From positions 248,001-312,000 of the forward strand of contig JAGIAR010000007.1 of NCBI GenBank assembly GCA_017744735.1: a stretch of 64,000 nt of DNA, given 5' to 3'. Below, piece by piece: positions 48,243 through 56,955 of this stretch. Numbering within the stretch: position 1 is the stretch's first letter; every line of letters starts with the position of its first letter. A model generated the notes under the pieces. It made no database searches, was not told where the DNA came from, and saw nothing but the letters and a program-made list of their open reading frames with translations. The position numbers were made by a program, and so were the translations under genes. The stretch comes from Novosphingobium sp. (GTDB taxonomy: Bacteria > Pseudomonadota > Alphaproteobacteria > Sphingomonadales > Sphingomonadaceae).

Positions 48243-48707
48243 TCAGAAGTTGAAGCCGACGCCGCCGACGACGGCGTTGTAGTCGGCGCTGTTCACCCAA
48301 TAGTGACGGTATTCGGCCTTGATGTACATTTTGCCGAGGCTCTGCTGCACGCCCGCGCCGAGGTTCCAGGTCTCGTCGAGGCCCGAAGCCGGCTTGGTCG
48401 AAACGCCGCCCGTGGCATAGACCTTGGTCGCGGCACCGGCCTTGATGCCGAGGCGGGCGTTGGCGCCGAACTGCACCTTGGCATCGCCATCGAGGATCTT
48501 GTCGGCCGAGACTTCGCCGCCGACGAACGCCGCGCTGCCGAGATCCCAGTCGTAACCGGCGGCAACGCCGGCAACGCCCTTGGAATCGCCGTAGCCCCAG
48601 GCGACACCGCCGCGCGCCTCGACACGGCCTTCATCGGCCTGTGCGGGAGCGGCAATCGCGAGGGTGGCGCCGAGCGCGGCGGCGGTCGTCAGGATAATCT
48701 TACGCAT
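48243..48707 (-). CDS. Small outer-membrane beta-barrel protein
   Basis: 154 aa from ATG 48707, with GGAGG 6 bases upstream. Signal peptide MRKIILTTAAALGATLAIAA, cut near QADEGR. Alternating beta strands rich in Gly and aromatics follow (ARGGVAWGYGDSKGVAGVAAG, KMYIKAEYRHYWVN), and the C-terminus ends in Phe (VGGVGFNF), the usual signal for BAM-dependent insertion. Likely an 8-strand OmpA-like or Omp25-like barrel. Highly expressed relatives are common in sphingomonads. Divergent from trpB. Confidence 0.83.
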   Translation of the reverse strand: MRKIILTTAAALGATLAIAAPAQADEGRVEARGGVAWGYGDSKGVAGVAAGYDWDLGSAAFVGGEVSADKILDGDAKVQFGANARLGIKAGAATKVYATGGVSTKPASGLDETWNLGAGVQQSLGKMYIKAEYRHYWVNSADYNAVVGGVGFNF

Positions 48708-48805
48708 TTTGTCCTCCATTAGGAATTGGGCCTCTTGCGGGCCGCGGCCCGGTTAGGGAGGAGGACTTTGCGTGGAAATGAACGATTTCAGCAGCTTCAT
48801 CGATG

Positions 48806-48850
48806 GTCTTCCCAAGTGGTAGTTTTGCCACATTGGTGTCTTCCCAATGT
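48806..48850. promoter_or_regulatory. Direct and inverted repeats between the porin-like gene and trpB
   Basis: GTCTTCCCAA occurs at 48806-48815 and 48838-48847, 32 bases apart or about three helical turns. The second copy also forms an inverted repeat, ACATTGG-tgtcttc-CCAATGT (48830-48850). The 217-base divergent gap holds no gene. The layout suggests a DNA-binding site array; no regulator is known. Confidence 0.35.
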
Positions 48851-48924
48851 CACAACCGCCCACCGCGTCGCGCCGCCGAAAAGCTGGACTTCGCAACGCC
48901 GCTCTGCCAATCGCGGCGTCGACC

Positions 48925-50157
48925 ATGACCGATCTTGTCAACTCATTTCGCACCCAGCCCGATGCCGAAGGCCACTTCGGGCAATTCGGCGGCCGCTACG
49001 TCGCCGAGACGCTGATGCCGCTGATTCTCGACCTCGAGGCGGAGTATCGCGCCGCCAAGGCCGATCCGGCATTCAAGGCCCAGTTCGACCATCTGATGAA
49101 GCATTACGTCGGCCGCCCGAGCCCGCTCTATTACGCCGAGCGGCTGACCGACCACTTCCGCAAAAGCGCCCCCGACGGCAAGGGCCCCAAGATCTATTTC
49201 AAGCGCGAGGAGCTCAATCACACCGGCGCGCACAAGATCAACAATTGCATCGGTCAGATCCTGCTCGCGATCCGCATGGGCAAGACCCGGATCATCGCCG
49301 AAACCGGCGCCGGCCAGCACGGGGTCGCCACCGCCACCGTAGCCGCGCGCTTCGGCCTGCCCTGCACGATCTTCATGGGCGCCAAGGATGTCGAGCGGCA
49401 GAAGCCCAACGTGTTCCGGATGAAGCTGCTCGGCGCGGAGGTGCAGCCGGTCACCAGCGGCGCACAGACGCTCAAGGATGCGATGAACGAGGCGCTGCGC
49501 GATTGGGTCGCCAACGTCCACGACACCTTCTACATCATCGGCACCGCCGCCGGTCCGCATCCCTATCCCGAGCTGGTGCGCGACTTCCAGAGCGTGATCG
49601 GCACCGAAGCACGGGCGCAAATCCTCGAGGCCGAAGGCCGCCTGCCCGATCTGCTGATCGCACCGGTCGGCGGCGGATCGAACGCGATCGGCCTGTTCCA
49701 CCCGTTCCTCGACGACGCGCAAGTCGCGATGATCGGCACAGAGGCCGCAGGCCACGGGCTCGACAAGGAACACGCCGCCAGCCTCGCCGGCGGCAGCCCC
49801 GGCATCCTCCACGGCAACAAGACCTATCTGCTGCAGGACGAAGACGGCCAGATCACCGAGGCGCATTCGATCAGCGCGGGCCTCGACTATCCCGGCATCG
49901 GCCCCGAGCACAGCTGGCTCCACGAGATCGGCCGCGCGAGCTATCTGCCGATCACCGACGACGAGGCGCTCGAAGCGTTCCAGCTCTGCTGCAAGCTCGA
50001 AGGGATCATCCCCGCGCTCGAAAGCGCGCACGCGCTCGCCGCGCTGCCGCACAAGGTGGCGGAATACGGCGAGGACCAGATCGTGATCGTCAACCTCTCG
50101 GGCCGCGGCGACAAGGACATCTTCACGGTGGCCGACGCGATGGGAGTGGCGATGTGA
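48925..50157 (+). CDS. trpB: Tryptophan synthase beta chain
   Basis: 410 aa from ATG 48925; a longer frame from 48847 has no homology. PLP enzyme joining indole and serine. Motifs: [13 protein letters not shown], the PLP Lys104 in [23 protein letters not shown], the phosphate-binding GGGSNAIG, and the Glu-containing [17 protein letters not shown]. Its stop overlaps the next small gene's GTG start (GTGA). Confidence 0.97.
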   Translation: MTDLVNSFRTQPDAEGHFGQFGGRYVAETLMPLILDLEAEYRAAKADPAFKAQFDHLMKHYVGRPSPLYYAERLTDHFRKSAPDGKGPKIYFKREELNHTGAHKINNCIGQILLAIRMGKTRIIAETGAGQHGVATATVAARFGLPCTIFMGAKDVERQKPNVFRMKLLGAEVQPVTSGAQTLKDAMNEALRDWVANVHDTFYIIGTAAGPHPYPELVRDFQSVIGTEARAQILEAEGRLPDLLIAPVGGGSNAIGLFHPFLDDAQVAMIGTEAAGHGLDKEHAASLAGGSPGILHGNKTYLLQDEDGQITEAHSISAGLDYPGIGPEHSWLHEIGRASYLPITDDEALEAFQLCCKLEGIIPALESAHALAALPHKVAEYGEDQIVIVNLSGRGDKDIFTVADAMGVAM

Positions 50158-50369
50158 GCGAGCATTGTTGCGAGATGATGCGATCGAATGTCGAAAACGT
50201 TTGTAATGAGCATCCTGAACGAAAGGACTGCCCGGATTGTTTGCTAGAGTTCCACGACGCGTCGAATCTCTATGGCATCATCGTCCATGACGGTGGGAAT
50301 TCGATGATTGCAATCGACTATTGTCCTTGGTGCGGCAGCAAGCTGGTGGAAGACGTGCAAGATGACTGA
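50154..50369 (+). CDS. 71-aa Cys-rich protein (DUF6980-like) between trpB and trpA
   Basis: Starts at GTG 50154 overlapping the trpB stop, and its last 8 bases overlap the trpA start. Seven Cys: C5-C6, C17, C26-x2-C29 and C57-P-W-C60, plus conserved-looking HDGG (45-48) and YGIIVHDGG. The order [25 protein letters not shown] matches a small uncharacterised family I recall as DUF6980, probably zinc-binding. Its codon use is less GC-biased than its neighbours (for example tgtaatgagcat). Function unknown; coupling to both trp genes implies co-expression. Confidence 0.82.
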   Translation: MSEHCCEMMRSNVENVCNEHPERKDCPDCLLEFHDASNLYGIIVHDGGNSMIAIDYCPWCGSKLVEDVQDD

Positions 50370-51153
50370 TCGCTTCGCCAACGCCTATTCGAAGGGCCCT
50401 GCCCTCGTCTGCTTCATCACCGCAGGTGACGGCGACACCGCTGCGAACCTCGACGCGCTCGTCGCCGGCGGCGCCGACGTGATCGAGCTGGGCATGCCCT
50501 TCACCGATCCGATGGCCGATGGCGGCGCGATCCAGGCGGCGAATTTGCGCTCGCTCGGCAAGGGCACCACGACCAAGGACGTGCTCGCGATCGCCGCCGG
50601 CTTCCGCGCGCGCCATCCCGAGGTGCCGCTGGTGCTGATGGGCTATGCGAACCCGATGGTCCATCGCGGCAGCGACTGGTTCGCCGCCGAAGCCGCCAGG
50701 GCCGGGGTCGACGGGGTGATCTGCGTCGACATTCCGCCGGAAGAAGACGCCGAGCTCGGCCCTGCCCTGCGCAATGCCGGGATCGACGTGATCCGGCTCG
50801 CAACCCCGACCACCGATGCCAAGCGCCTGCCCGCCGTGCTCGCGGGATCGGGCGGGTTCCTCTATTACGTCTCGGTCGCCGGGATCACCGGCAAGCAGCA
50901 GGCGGCGCAGGCCAGCATCGAGGATGCGGTTGCAAAGCTGAAGGCGGCTACCGATCTACCGGTAGCGGTCGGCTTCGGCGTCCGTACGCCCGAGCAGGCC
51001 GAGGCGATCGCCCGGGTCGCCGACGGCGTGGTGGTCGGATCGGCGCTGGTCGATATCGTCGGCCGCGACGGCGCAAACGCGCCTGCCGCCCTGAAGGAAT
51101 TCACGGCCGCCCTGGCAACGGCGGTCCACACTGCAAGAGAACCCGCCCTATGA
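50362..51153 (+). CDS. trpA: Tryptophan synthase alpha chain
   Basis: 263 aa from ATG 50362. Cleaves indole-glycerol phosphate to indole. Catalytic Glu42 ([10 protein letters not shown]) and Asp53 ([10 protein letters not shown]) are present, with [25 protein letters not shown] and the phosphate loop GFGVRTPEQ. Overlaps the small Cys-rich gene by 8 bases upstream and accD by 4 bases downstream. Confidence 0.97.
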   Translation: MTDRFANAYSKGPALVCFITAGDGDTAANLDALVAGGADVIELGMPFTDPMADGGAIQAANLRSLGKGTTTKDVLAIAAGFRARHPEVPLVLMGYANPMVHRGSDWFAAEAARAGVDGVICVDIPPEEDAELGPALRNAGIDVIRLATPTTDAKRLPAVLAGSGGFLYYVSVAGITGKQQAAQASIEDAVAKLKAATDLPVAVGFGVRTPEQAEAIARVADGVVVGSALVDIVGRDGANAPAALKEFTAALATAVHTAREPAL

Positions 51154-51998
51154 GCTGGCTGTCCCGCGTCCGAAATTCGCTGCTGTTCCGCTCCAAGAAG
51201 GAGAGCCCGGACAATCTCTGGGTCAAGTGCCCGCACTGCAAGGAGATGCTGTTCACGCAGGAATACGAGGCGAACCTGTTCGTCTGCCCGCGTTGCGAGC
51301 ATCACGGGCGGATCGGCGCCGACGTGCGCCTTGCCCAACTGCTCGACGACGGATTCAAGCTGCTGCCGGCGCCCAAGGTTGCCGAAGACCCGCTCAAGTT
51401 CCGCGACACCAAGCGTTATACCGAACGACTCAAGGCCGCGCGTGCAAACAACCCGCACGCCGACGCATTCACGGTCGGGTTCGGCACGATCGAAGGCCGC
51501 AAGGCGGTGGTCGGGGTGCAGGACTTCACCTTCATGGGCGGATCGATGGGCATGGCGGTGGGCGCAGCCTTCGTCGCCGGCGCCGAAAAGGCGCTCTCCG
51601 AGAAGAGCGCCTACATCGTGGTGACGGCCGCGGGCGGCGCACGGATGCAGGAAGGCATCCTCTCGCTGATGCAGATGCCCAAGGCCACCGTGATGACCCG
51701 CCGCCTCAAGGAAGCCGGCCTGCCCTATATCGTGGTGCTGGCCGATCCGACCACCGGCGGCGTCACCGCAAGCTACGCGATGCTGGGCGACGTGCATATC
51801 GCCGAGCCCGGCGCGCTGATCGGTTTCGCCGGCCAGCGGGTGATCCAGGACACGATCCGCGAACAGCTGCCCGAGGGCTTCCAGCGCGCGGAATATCTGC
51901 ACAAGCACGGGATGGTCGACATGGTGGTCGAGCGCAAGGAACTGCGGCACACGCTGGCGCAACTGCTCGATTATCTCAGTCCGGCCAAGGCCGCCTGA
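51150..51998 (+). CDS. accD: Acetyl-CoA carboxylase carboxyltransferase subunit beta
   Basis: 282 aa. N-terminal zinc ribbon C27-P-H-C30 and C46-P-R-C49, then the crotonase-like carboxyltransferase core ([68 protein letters not shown]). Makes malonyl-CoA with AccA. Overlaps trpA by 4 bases (ATGA), the common alphaproteobacterial trpA-accD-folC order. Confidence 0.97.
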   Translation: MSWLSRVRNSLLFRSKKESPDNLWVKCPHCKEMLFTQEYEANLFVCPRCEHHGRIGADVRLAQLLDDGFKLLPAPKVAEDPLKFRDTKRYTERLKAARANNPHADAFTVGFGTIEGRKAVVGVQDFTFMGGSMGMAVGAAFVAGAEKALSEKSAYIVVTAAGGARMQEGILSLMQMPKATVMTRRLKEAGLPYIVVLADPTTGGVTASYAMLGDVHIAEPGALIGFAGQRVIQDTIREQLPEGFQRAEYLHKHGMVDMVVERKELRHTLAQLLDYLSPAKAA

Positions 51999-52018
51999 CG
52001 GCGAAAGAAACAGTTACA

Positions 52019-53338
52019 ATGCGGGATTTCGCAACCTCCGAGGATCCGGCGGTCCAGCTCGAGCTCGACCGGCTCGCCGCGCTGTCGTTGCCGCAGGGCC
52101 GCTTCGGGCTCGAGGCGATCCGAGAGATTCTCGCCCGGCTCGGCGATCCGCAGAAGCACCTGCCGCCGACCTTCCACGTCGCCGGAACCAACGGCAAGGG
52201 GTCTACCTGCACCTATCTGCGCTACATGCTCGAAGCGCGGGGACTGACCGTCCACACCGCGACCAAGCCGCACCTCGTGCGCTATAACGAGCGCATCCGG
52301 ATCGCCGGAAAACTGATCGAGGACCGGCTGCTCGGCGAATTGCTCAAGGAAGTGCTCGATGCGAGCGAGGATCTCGGCCCGAGCTTCTTCGAAGTCACCA
52401 CCGCCGCGATGTTCCTCGCCTTCTCACGCAATCCCGCCGATGCCTGCGTGATCGAGGTCGGGCTCGGCGGGCGCTTCGATGCGACCAATGTGCTCGAACA
52501 CCCGGTCGCCTGCGGGATCGCCTCGCTCGGGATCGACCATGAGGCGTTCCTGCTCAGTCCCGATCCTCGCGCGCCCGATCATCCGCTGGCGCGCATCGCG
52601 TTCGAGAAGGCGCATATCGTGCGCAAGGGCGCGCCGCTGGTGACGATGTCCTATCCGCCCGAGGCGACTGCTCAGGTGGTGAAGCTCGCACACGACGCAG
52701 GGGCACAGGTCGCGATGCGCGGGCAGGAATGGACCGTCAGCGCCGATAGCGAGCTTCATTACCGCGATGCCGCGGGCGAACTGACCCTGCCCCTGCCGCG
52801 CCTCTACGGCATGCACCAGGCGGAAAACGCCGGGCTCGCGGTGGCGATGCTGCGGCACCAGAACGTCGTCGCGGTGACGCCCGAGGCGATGGCCGCCGGG
52901 ATCCTTGCCGCGCGCTGGCCTGCGCGGCTCCAGGCTCTGGGCGACGGTCCGCTGACCGCGCTGGTCCCCGGCGCCGAGTTCATCCTCGACGGGGGCCATA
53001 ATCCCGATGCGGCGCAGGCGATCGCCCGCGCACTTGCAGGGCGCTCGAACCTGTCGCTGGTCATGGGAATGATGGCGAACCGCCCGATCGGCCAGTTCCT
53101 CGATCCGCTGATCCCCCTGATCGGGCGGCTGCGCGCTGTCCCGATCCCGGGCCACGACTGCCATTCGCCGGAGGACATCTGCGCGGCGGCAAGGGCGCAG
53201 GGGATTGCGGATGCCGAGCCGGCTGCGGATGTCGTCGATGCGCTCGGCTCGCTCGAGGGCGCCGAGACGGTGCTGATCGCCGGGTCGCTCTACCTCGCGG
53301 GCGTGGTGCTCGAAAAGAACCACGAAATCCCGGACTGA
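52019..53338 (+). CDS. folC: Folylpolyglutamate synthase / dihydrofolate synthase
   Basis: 439 aa from ATG 52019. Adds glutamate to dihydropteroate and folates with ATP. Mur-ligase-like P-loop HVAGTNGKGSTCTYLRYML (about 59-77), KPHLVRYNERIRI, EVGLGGRFDATNVL, and the C-terminal LDGGHNPDAAQA. Follows accD by 20 bases. Its stop immediately abuts the stop of the convergent transporter gene. Confidence 0.95.
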   Translation: MRDFATSEDPAVQLELDRLAALSLPQGRFGLEAIREILARLGDPQKHLPPTFHVAGTNGKGSTCTYLRYMLEARGLTVHTATKPHLVRYNERIRIAGKLIEDRLLGELLKEVLDASEDLGPSFFEVTTAAMFLAFSRNPADACVIEVGLGGRFDATNVLEHPVACGIASLGIDHEAFLLSPDPRAPDHPLARIAFEKAHIVRKGAPLVTMSYPPEATAQVVKLAHDAGAQVAMRGQEWTVSADSELHYRDAAGELTLPLPRLYGMHQAENAGLAVAMLRHQNVVAVTPEAMAAGILAARWPARLQALGDGPLTALVPGAEFILDGGHNPDAAQAIARALAGRSNLSLVMGMMANRPIGQFLDPLIPLIGRLRAVPIPGHDCHSPEDICAAARAQGIADAEPAADVVDALGSLEGAETVLIAGSLYLAGVVLEKNHEIPD

Positions 53339-54676
53339 TCACCCCCCGGCCGTGGCCGGATCTTCGACCTCGCCTGCGGTCCCCATCGCGGCGTCGACCA
53401 GCCCGGCCTTGCTCATCCACCAGAACAGCACGATGCCCGGCAGCGCGGCGACCGTGGTGAGCAGGTAGAAGTTCACATAGCCCATCGCATCGATCAGCCG
53501 GCCGGCGGTCGTGCCGGTGAGGAACCGCCCGACCACGCTCGCCCCCGCACTGATCAGCGCATATTGCGATGCGGTGAAGCGCAGGTCGCACAGCGCCGAG
53601 AAATAGGCCACCACCACCACCCCGCCATAGCCGCTGGCGATGTTCTCGAACCCGATCGAGGCGGCCATGCCGAGATTGCTGTGGCCCGCCGCCGCGAGCC
53701 CGGCGAAGCTGAGGTTCGAAACCCCCATCAGGATCAGCGCGATCAGCACCGACCGCTTGAGACCGAGCTTCGCATAGGCGATCCCGCCGATGAAAACGCC
53801 GATCAGATAGGCCCAGAAGCCCACGCCGACGTCGTAGAGCGCGATCTCGTCGTTGCTGAAGCCGAGGTCGTCGAACAGCAGGCGGAAGGTGAGGTTCGCC
53901 AACGTGTCGCCGATCTTGTGGACGAGGATGAACAGCAGCACCAGAAAGGCGCCTTCGCGGCGGAAGAATTCGATGAAAGGCCCGGCGATCGACAGCCAGA
54001 CTTCGGCCATCGCGCGCTTTTCGCGCACCACCTGCCGCCGCTCGGGCTCACCCAGGATCACCGCGGTCAGCACGGCCGGCAGCACCAGCGCGGCGCAGGC
54101 CATGTAGGCGGCCGACCAGCCCATCCGGGCCGCGACCACCAGCGCCAGCGCGCCCGCCCCGGCCGATCCGATGCGCCAGCCGTATTGCGACATGCCCGAA
54201 CCGGTGCCGAGCTGATAGGGCTTGAGGGTCTCGATCCGGTAGGCGTCGATCACGATGTCGAAGGTCGCGCCCGCCGCGCCGACCAGCACGGCGCTGGTCG
54301 CGGCCCAGGCGATGTCGGCCTGTGGATCGACCAGCGCCAGGTTGATCACCGCCGCCGCGACCAGGATGCCGCAGACGATCATCCACGAGACACGCTGGCC
54401 CAGCCGGCCGAGGATCGGCAGACGGACGCCGTCGGGAATCCAGGCCCAGAAAATCTTGAGGTTGTAGACGAGGAAGGCGAGCGTGAAGGCGGTAACGGTC
54501 GATTTCTCGATCCCGTCCTGCGCAAGCCGCGTGGTCAGCGTCGCGCCGATCATCGCATAGGGAAAGCCCGACGAAATGCCGAGCATGAAAGCCGCGATCG
54601 ATTCCTTCTCGCAATAGGGCTTTATCGCCCCCAACAGGCTGCGCCCGTCCCCGGAATCGGCTCGTTCTGCGGCCAC
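53339..54676 (-). CDS. ampG: AmpG-like MFS transporter (muropeptide permease type)
   Basis: 445 aa. Start at GTG 54676, which has GGGAGGGATTTT directly upstream; an ATG at 54709 lies before this site. About 12 membrane segments. The first helix LGISSGFPYAMIGATLTTRLAQDGI and the following LKIFWAWIPDGVRLPILGRLGQRVSW are typical of AmpG, which imports anhydromuropeptides for cell-wall recycling. SLC33-like acetyl-CoA transporters share this pattern, so substrate identity is moderate. Confidence 0.8.
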   Translation of the reverse strand: MAAERADSGDGRSLLGAIKPYCEKESIAAFMLGISSGFPYAMIGATLTTRLAQDGIEKSTVTAFTLAFLVYNLKIFWAWIPDGVRLPILGRLGQRVSWMIVCGILVAAAVINLALVDPQADIAWAATSAVLVGAAGATFDIVIDAYRIETLKPYQLGTGSGMSQYGWRIGSAGAGALALVVAARMGWSAAYMACAALVLPAVLTAVILGEPERRQVVREKRAMAEVWLSIAGPFIEFFRREGAFLVLLFILVHKIGDTLANLTFRLLFDDLGFSNDEIALYDVGVGFWAYLIGVFIGGIAYAKLGLKRSVLIALILMGVSNLSFAGLAAAGHSNLGMAASIGFENIASGYGGVVVVAYFSALCDLRFTASQYALISAGASVVGRFLTGTTAGRLIDAMGYVNFYLLTTVAALPGIVLFWWMSKAGLVDAAMGTAGEVEDPATAGG

Positions 54677-54827
54677 AAAATCCCTCCCTGACGCAATGAC
54701 TACAATCATTAGCGTTACTGGGAATTAAGGAAAGTCCTTCATCCAAAAACTTGTAATTATGGCCAAAAAACATCATTAACGAGTCTCGGGAGAGGCCCTG
54801 GAAAACGAGTCGCAACGGGGGTCCGCA

Positions 54828-55025
54828 GTGTTTTCTGCATTAGCTTGTCGCGTCCTGAACCATCGGGTTGATCGACGCCGCGTATGGTACGACGGCCTCG
54901 ATTATCGCACCAATTGCGCGCGTTGCCGGACGCCATTGCTCCGGGACCAGGGCGGCTGGCGGGAGTTCCTGCCGGAGGATGAGGACGCGCGACGCGACCC
55001 GCATCCGCGTCAACGAAGACGTTAA
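54828..55025 (+). CDS. Small putative zinc-ribbon protein
   Basis: 65 aa from GTG 54828. Cys7 and His12 are followed by C30-A-R-C33. Between and after these come the blocks HRVDRRRVWYDGLDYRTNCARC and LLRDQGGWREF, which I recognise from short uncharacterised proteins of sphingomonads. The tail is charged (DEDARRDPHPRQRRR). It is alone between ampG and rluB; the upstream 100 bases are unusually AT-rich and could hold promoters for it and ampG. Confidence 0.6.
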   Translation: MFSALACRVLNHRVDRRRVWYDGLDYRTNCARCRTPLLRDQGGWREFLPEDEDARRDPHPRQRRR

Positions 55026-55096
55026 CCGGACGGCAAAACCCTCGAAAGGATTTTCCTACCCTGTCGCTTTGTGCGATCAGGCGGGTTCCCGTCTGC

Positions 55097-55164
55097 CGTC
55101 AAACCATCGTCACGCCGGTTTGACGGATGGAACGGCCCTTCGCGAAAGGTTGCGGACCTTTCCG
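55097..55164 (+). promoter_or_regulatory. Leader hairpins before rluB
   Basis: Two inverted repeats lie in the 178-base gap: CGTCAAACC-N11-GGTTTGACG (55097-55125, perfect 9-base arms), then AAAGGT-tgcgg-ACCTTT (about 55145-55161). Neither has a T-run. They may be operator sites or leader RNA structure. Confidence 0.35.
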
Positions 55165-55203
55165 GAGAAACTCCCCCTATCCGATTGAACAGAAACCGAT
55201 TGT

Positions 55204-56001
55204 ATGCCGAAGGCCACACCGAAAACTCCTCCCCCCAATGCCTCCTCCTCCCGGGATGGCGAACGCATCGCCAAGCTGCTGGCGCGCGCCGGCGTCGCGA
55301 GCCGGCGCGAGGTCGAGCGGATGATTGCAGAGGGACGCGTGGCGCTGGACGGTACGGTGCTCGAGACCCCGGCGACCGTGCTGCCCAATCTCAAGGGGGT
55401 CACGGTGGACGGCAAGCCGGTCGCGATGGCAGAGCCGCCGCGCCTGTTCCTGTTTCACAAGCCCTCGGGCCTGCTAACCACCGAGCGCGACCCGAAGGGC
55501 CGGCCGACGATCTACAACGCGCTGCGCAATGCGCTGCCCCCGGGGACGCCGCGGGTGATGCCGGTCGGGCGACTCGACTTCAATACCGAAGGTTTGTTGC
55601 TGCTGACCAATGACGGCGAACTGAAGCGCGCTATGGAACTGCCCGCCAATGGCATCCCCCGCACCTATCGCGCGCGCGCCTTCGGCGATGTGTCCCAGGC
55701 CCAGCTCGAGGACCTGATCCACGGGGTCACCATAGAGGGGATCAAATACGGCCGGATCGACGCCAATCTCGAGCGGCGCACCGGGCGCAACCAGTGGATC
55801 GAGCTGACGCTGACCGAGGGCAAGAACCGCGAGGTCCGCAATGTGCTCGAGCATCTGGGGCTGGAGGTCAGCCGTTTGATGCGCACCGCCTACGGCCCGT
55901 TCGAGCTGGGCGACTTGCCGCGCGGGGCTGCGGGAGAGATTCGTCAGAAGGATGTCGAACAGTTCCGCAAGCACCTCGCGACCCGCGGAGGATGGCGGTG
56001 A
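55204..56001 (+). CDS. rluB: 23S rRNA pseudouridine synthase RluB family
   Basis: 265 aa. N-terminal S4 RNA-binding domain (RIAKLLARAGVASRREVERMI), then the RsuA-type catalytic domain with Asp125 in VGRLDFNTEGLLLLTNDG and the block RTYRARAFGDVSQAQLEDL. It is closer to RluB/RluE/RsuA than to RluA. Likely target is U2605 of 23S rRNA, by family. The next gene overlaps its end. Confidence 0.92.
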   Translation: MPKATPKTPPPNASSSRDGERIAKLLARAGVASRREVERMIAEGRVALDGTVLETPATVLPNLKGVTVDGKPVAMAEPPRLFLFHKPSGLLTTERDPKGRPTIYNALRNALPPGTPRVMPVGRLDFNTEGLLLLTNDGELKRAMELPANGIPRTYRARAFGDVSQAQLEDLIHGVTIEGIKYGRIDANLERRTGRNQWIELTLTEGKNREVRNVLEHLGLEVSRLMRTAYGPFELGDLPRGAAGEIRQKDVEQFRKHLATRGGWR

Positions 56002-56546
56002 GGATCATCGCCGGCGAGTGGCGTGGGCGACCGTTGAAGGCCCCCCAAGGCGGCACCACCCGTCCGACCGCCGATCGGACGCGCGAGGCGCTGTTCTCGA
56101 TGCTGGTCAGCCGGCTGGGTGGTTTCGAGGGACTGGTGGTTGCGGATCTGTTTGCAGGATCCGGCGCGCTAGGCCTCGAGGCGCTGTCGCGCGGAGCCGA
56201 GCAGGCGATCTTCGTCGAACAGGACGCGCCGGCAATTCGTGCACTGAGGGAAAATATTGCAAACCTGCGCGCGCAACAGCGCTGCGACGTCAGGGCTGGT
56301 TCGGTTTTCTCGCTCGGTCCGATAAAGGACGCGCCGGACGTGTTGCTGCTCGACCCACCCTATGAGACGGGTGCCGGCGCGGTCGCACTCGACAAGCTCC
56401 GTCGCCTGGGTTGGATCGCGCCCCACGCCTGGATCAGCGTCGAGACATCGGGCCGCGAAATGATCGATGTGACAGGATTCACCGTCGATACGGTGCGCGA
56501 CAGCGGCAAGGCGCGGCTTCATTTGCTACGCCCTGCCGCCACATGA
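55998..56546 (+). CDS. rsmD: 16S rRNA (guanine-N2-)-methyltransferase RsmD
   Basis: 182 aa starting at GTG 55998, which overlaps the rluB stop (GTGA) and has GGAGG about 6 bases upstream; ATG 55992 is too close to that site. SAM motif VADLFAGSGALGLEALSRGA, then FVEQDAPAIRALREN and the base-flipping motif DPPYETG. Methylates G966 of 16S rRNA by family knowledge. Forms an rRNA-modification pair with rluB. Confidence 0.94.
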   Translation: MRIIAGEWRGRPLKAPQGGTTRPTADRTREALFSMLVSRLGGFEGLVVADLFAGSGALGLEALSRGAEQAIFVEQDAPAIRALRENIANLRAQQRCDVRAGSVFSLGPIKDAPDVLLLDPPYETGAGAVALDKLRRLGWIAPHAWISVETSGREMIDVTGFTVDTVRDSGKARLHLLRPAAT

Positions 56547-56562
56547 AATCCGTCGCGTGAGG

Positions 56563-56925
56563 TCAGCCCGGTGCGGTTGCCGGCTCCTCGACCGGACCAT
56601 TGGCCGGCGGAGTGGCCGGAAGCGGGGCCGAAATCTCGCTTGCCGGACGGCCAGGCCAGTACTGCAGGTCGCGCGCACCGAACTTCAGCCCCGCGGTACG
56701 CGGGTTGATGCAGCTGTCCTGCACGTCGCCCTTGCAGACCTTGTAGGTTTGGCCGTCGATGCTGACGACATCCGGCCGTCCGTCGGCTCCGCGGCTGACG
56801 ATCAAGGTGGTCGGCTTGGAGTCGGAAGCAGCCTGCGGCGCCGCTTCATCGGTACCCTGTGCGAAAACGGGGCTCGCAAAAGCGGCAAGAACCAGCCCAC
56901 TTGCAATTAACACATTGGTTTTCAT
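56563..56925 (-). CDS. Secreted protein of unknown function
   Basis: 120 aa. Signal peptide MKTNVLIASGLVLAAFASPV, cut at VFA-Q. The mature part has two Cys (KVCKGDVQDSC), suggesting a disulfide, and a Pro-rich tail (PLPATPPANGPVEEPATA). I do not recognise a domain. It is convergent with rsmD (16 bases) and lies 30 bases downstream of the MHS transporter gene on the same strand, so it may share its transcript. Confidence 0.65.
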   Translation of the reverse strand: MKTNVLIASGLVLAAFASPVFAQGTDEAAPQAASDSKPTTLIVSRGADGRPDVVSIDGQTYKVCKGDVQDSCINPRTAGLKFGARDLQYWPGRPASEISAPLPATPPANGPVEEPATAPG

Positions 56926-56955
56926 GGCGAATTCTCCTCTTCGGATCGCGCATGA

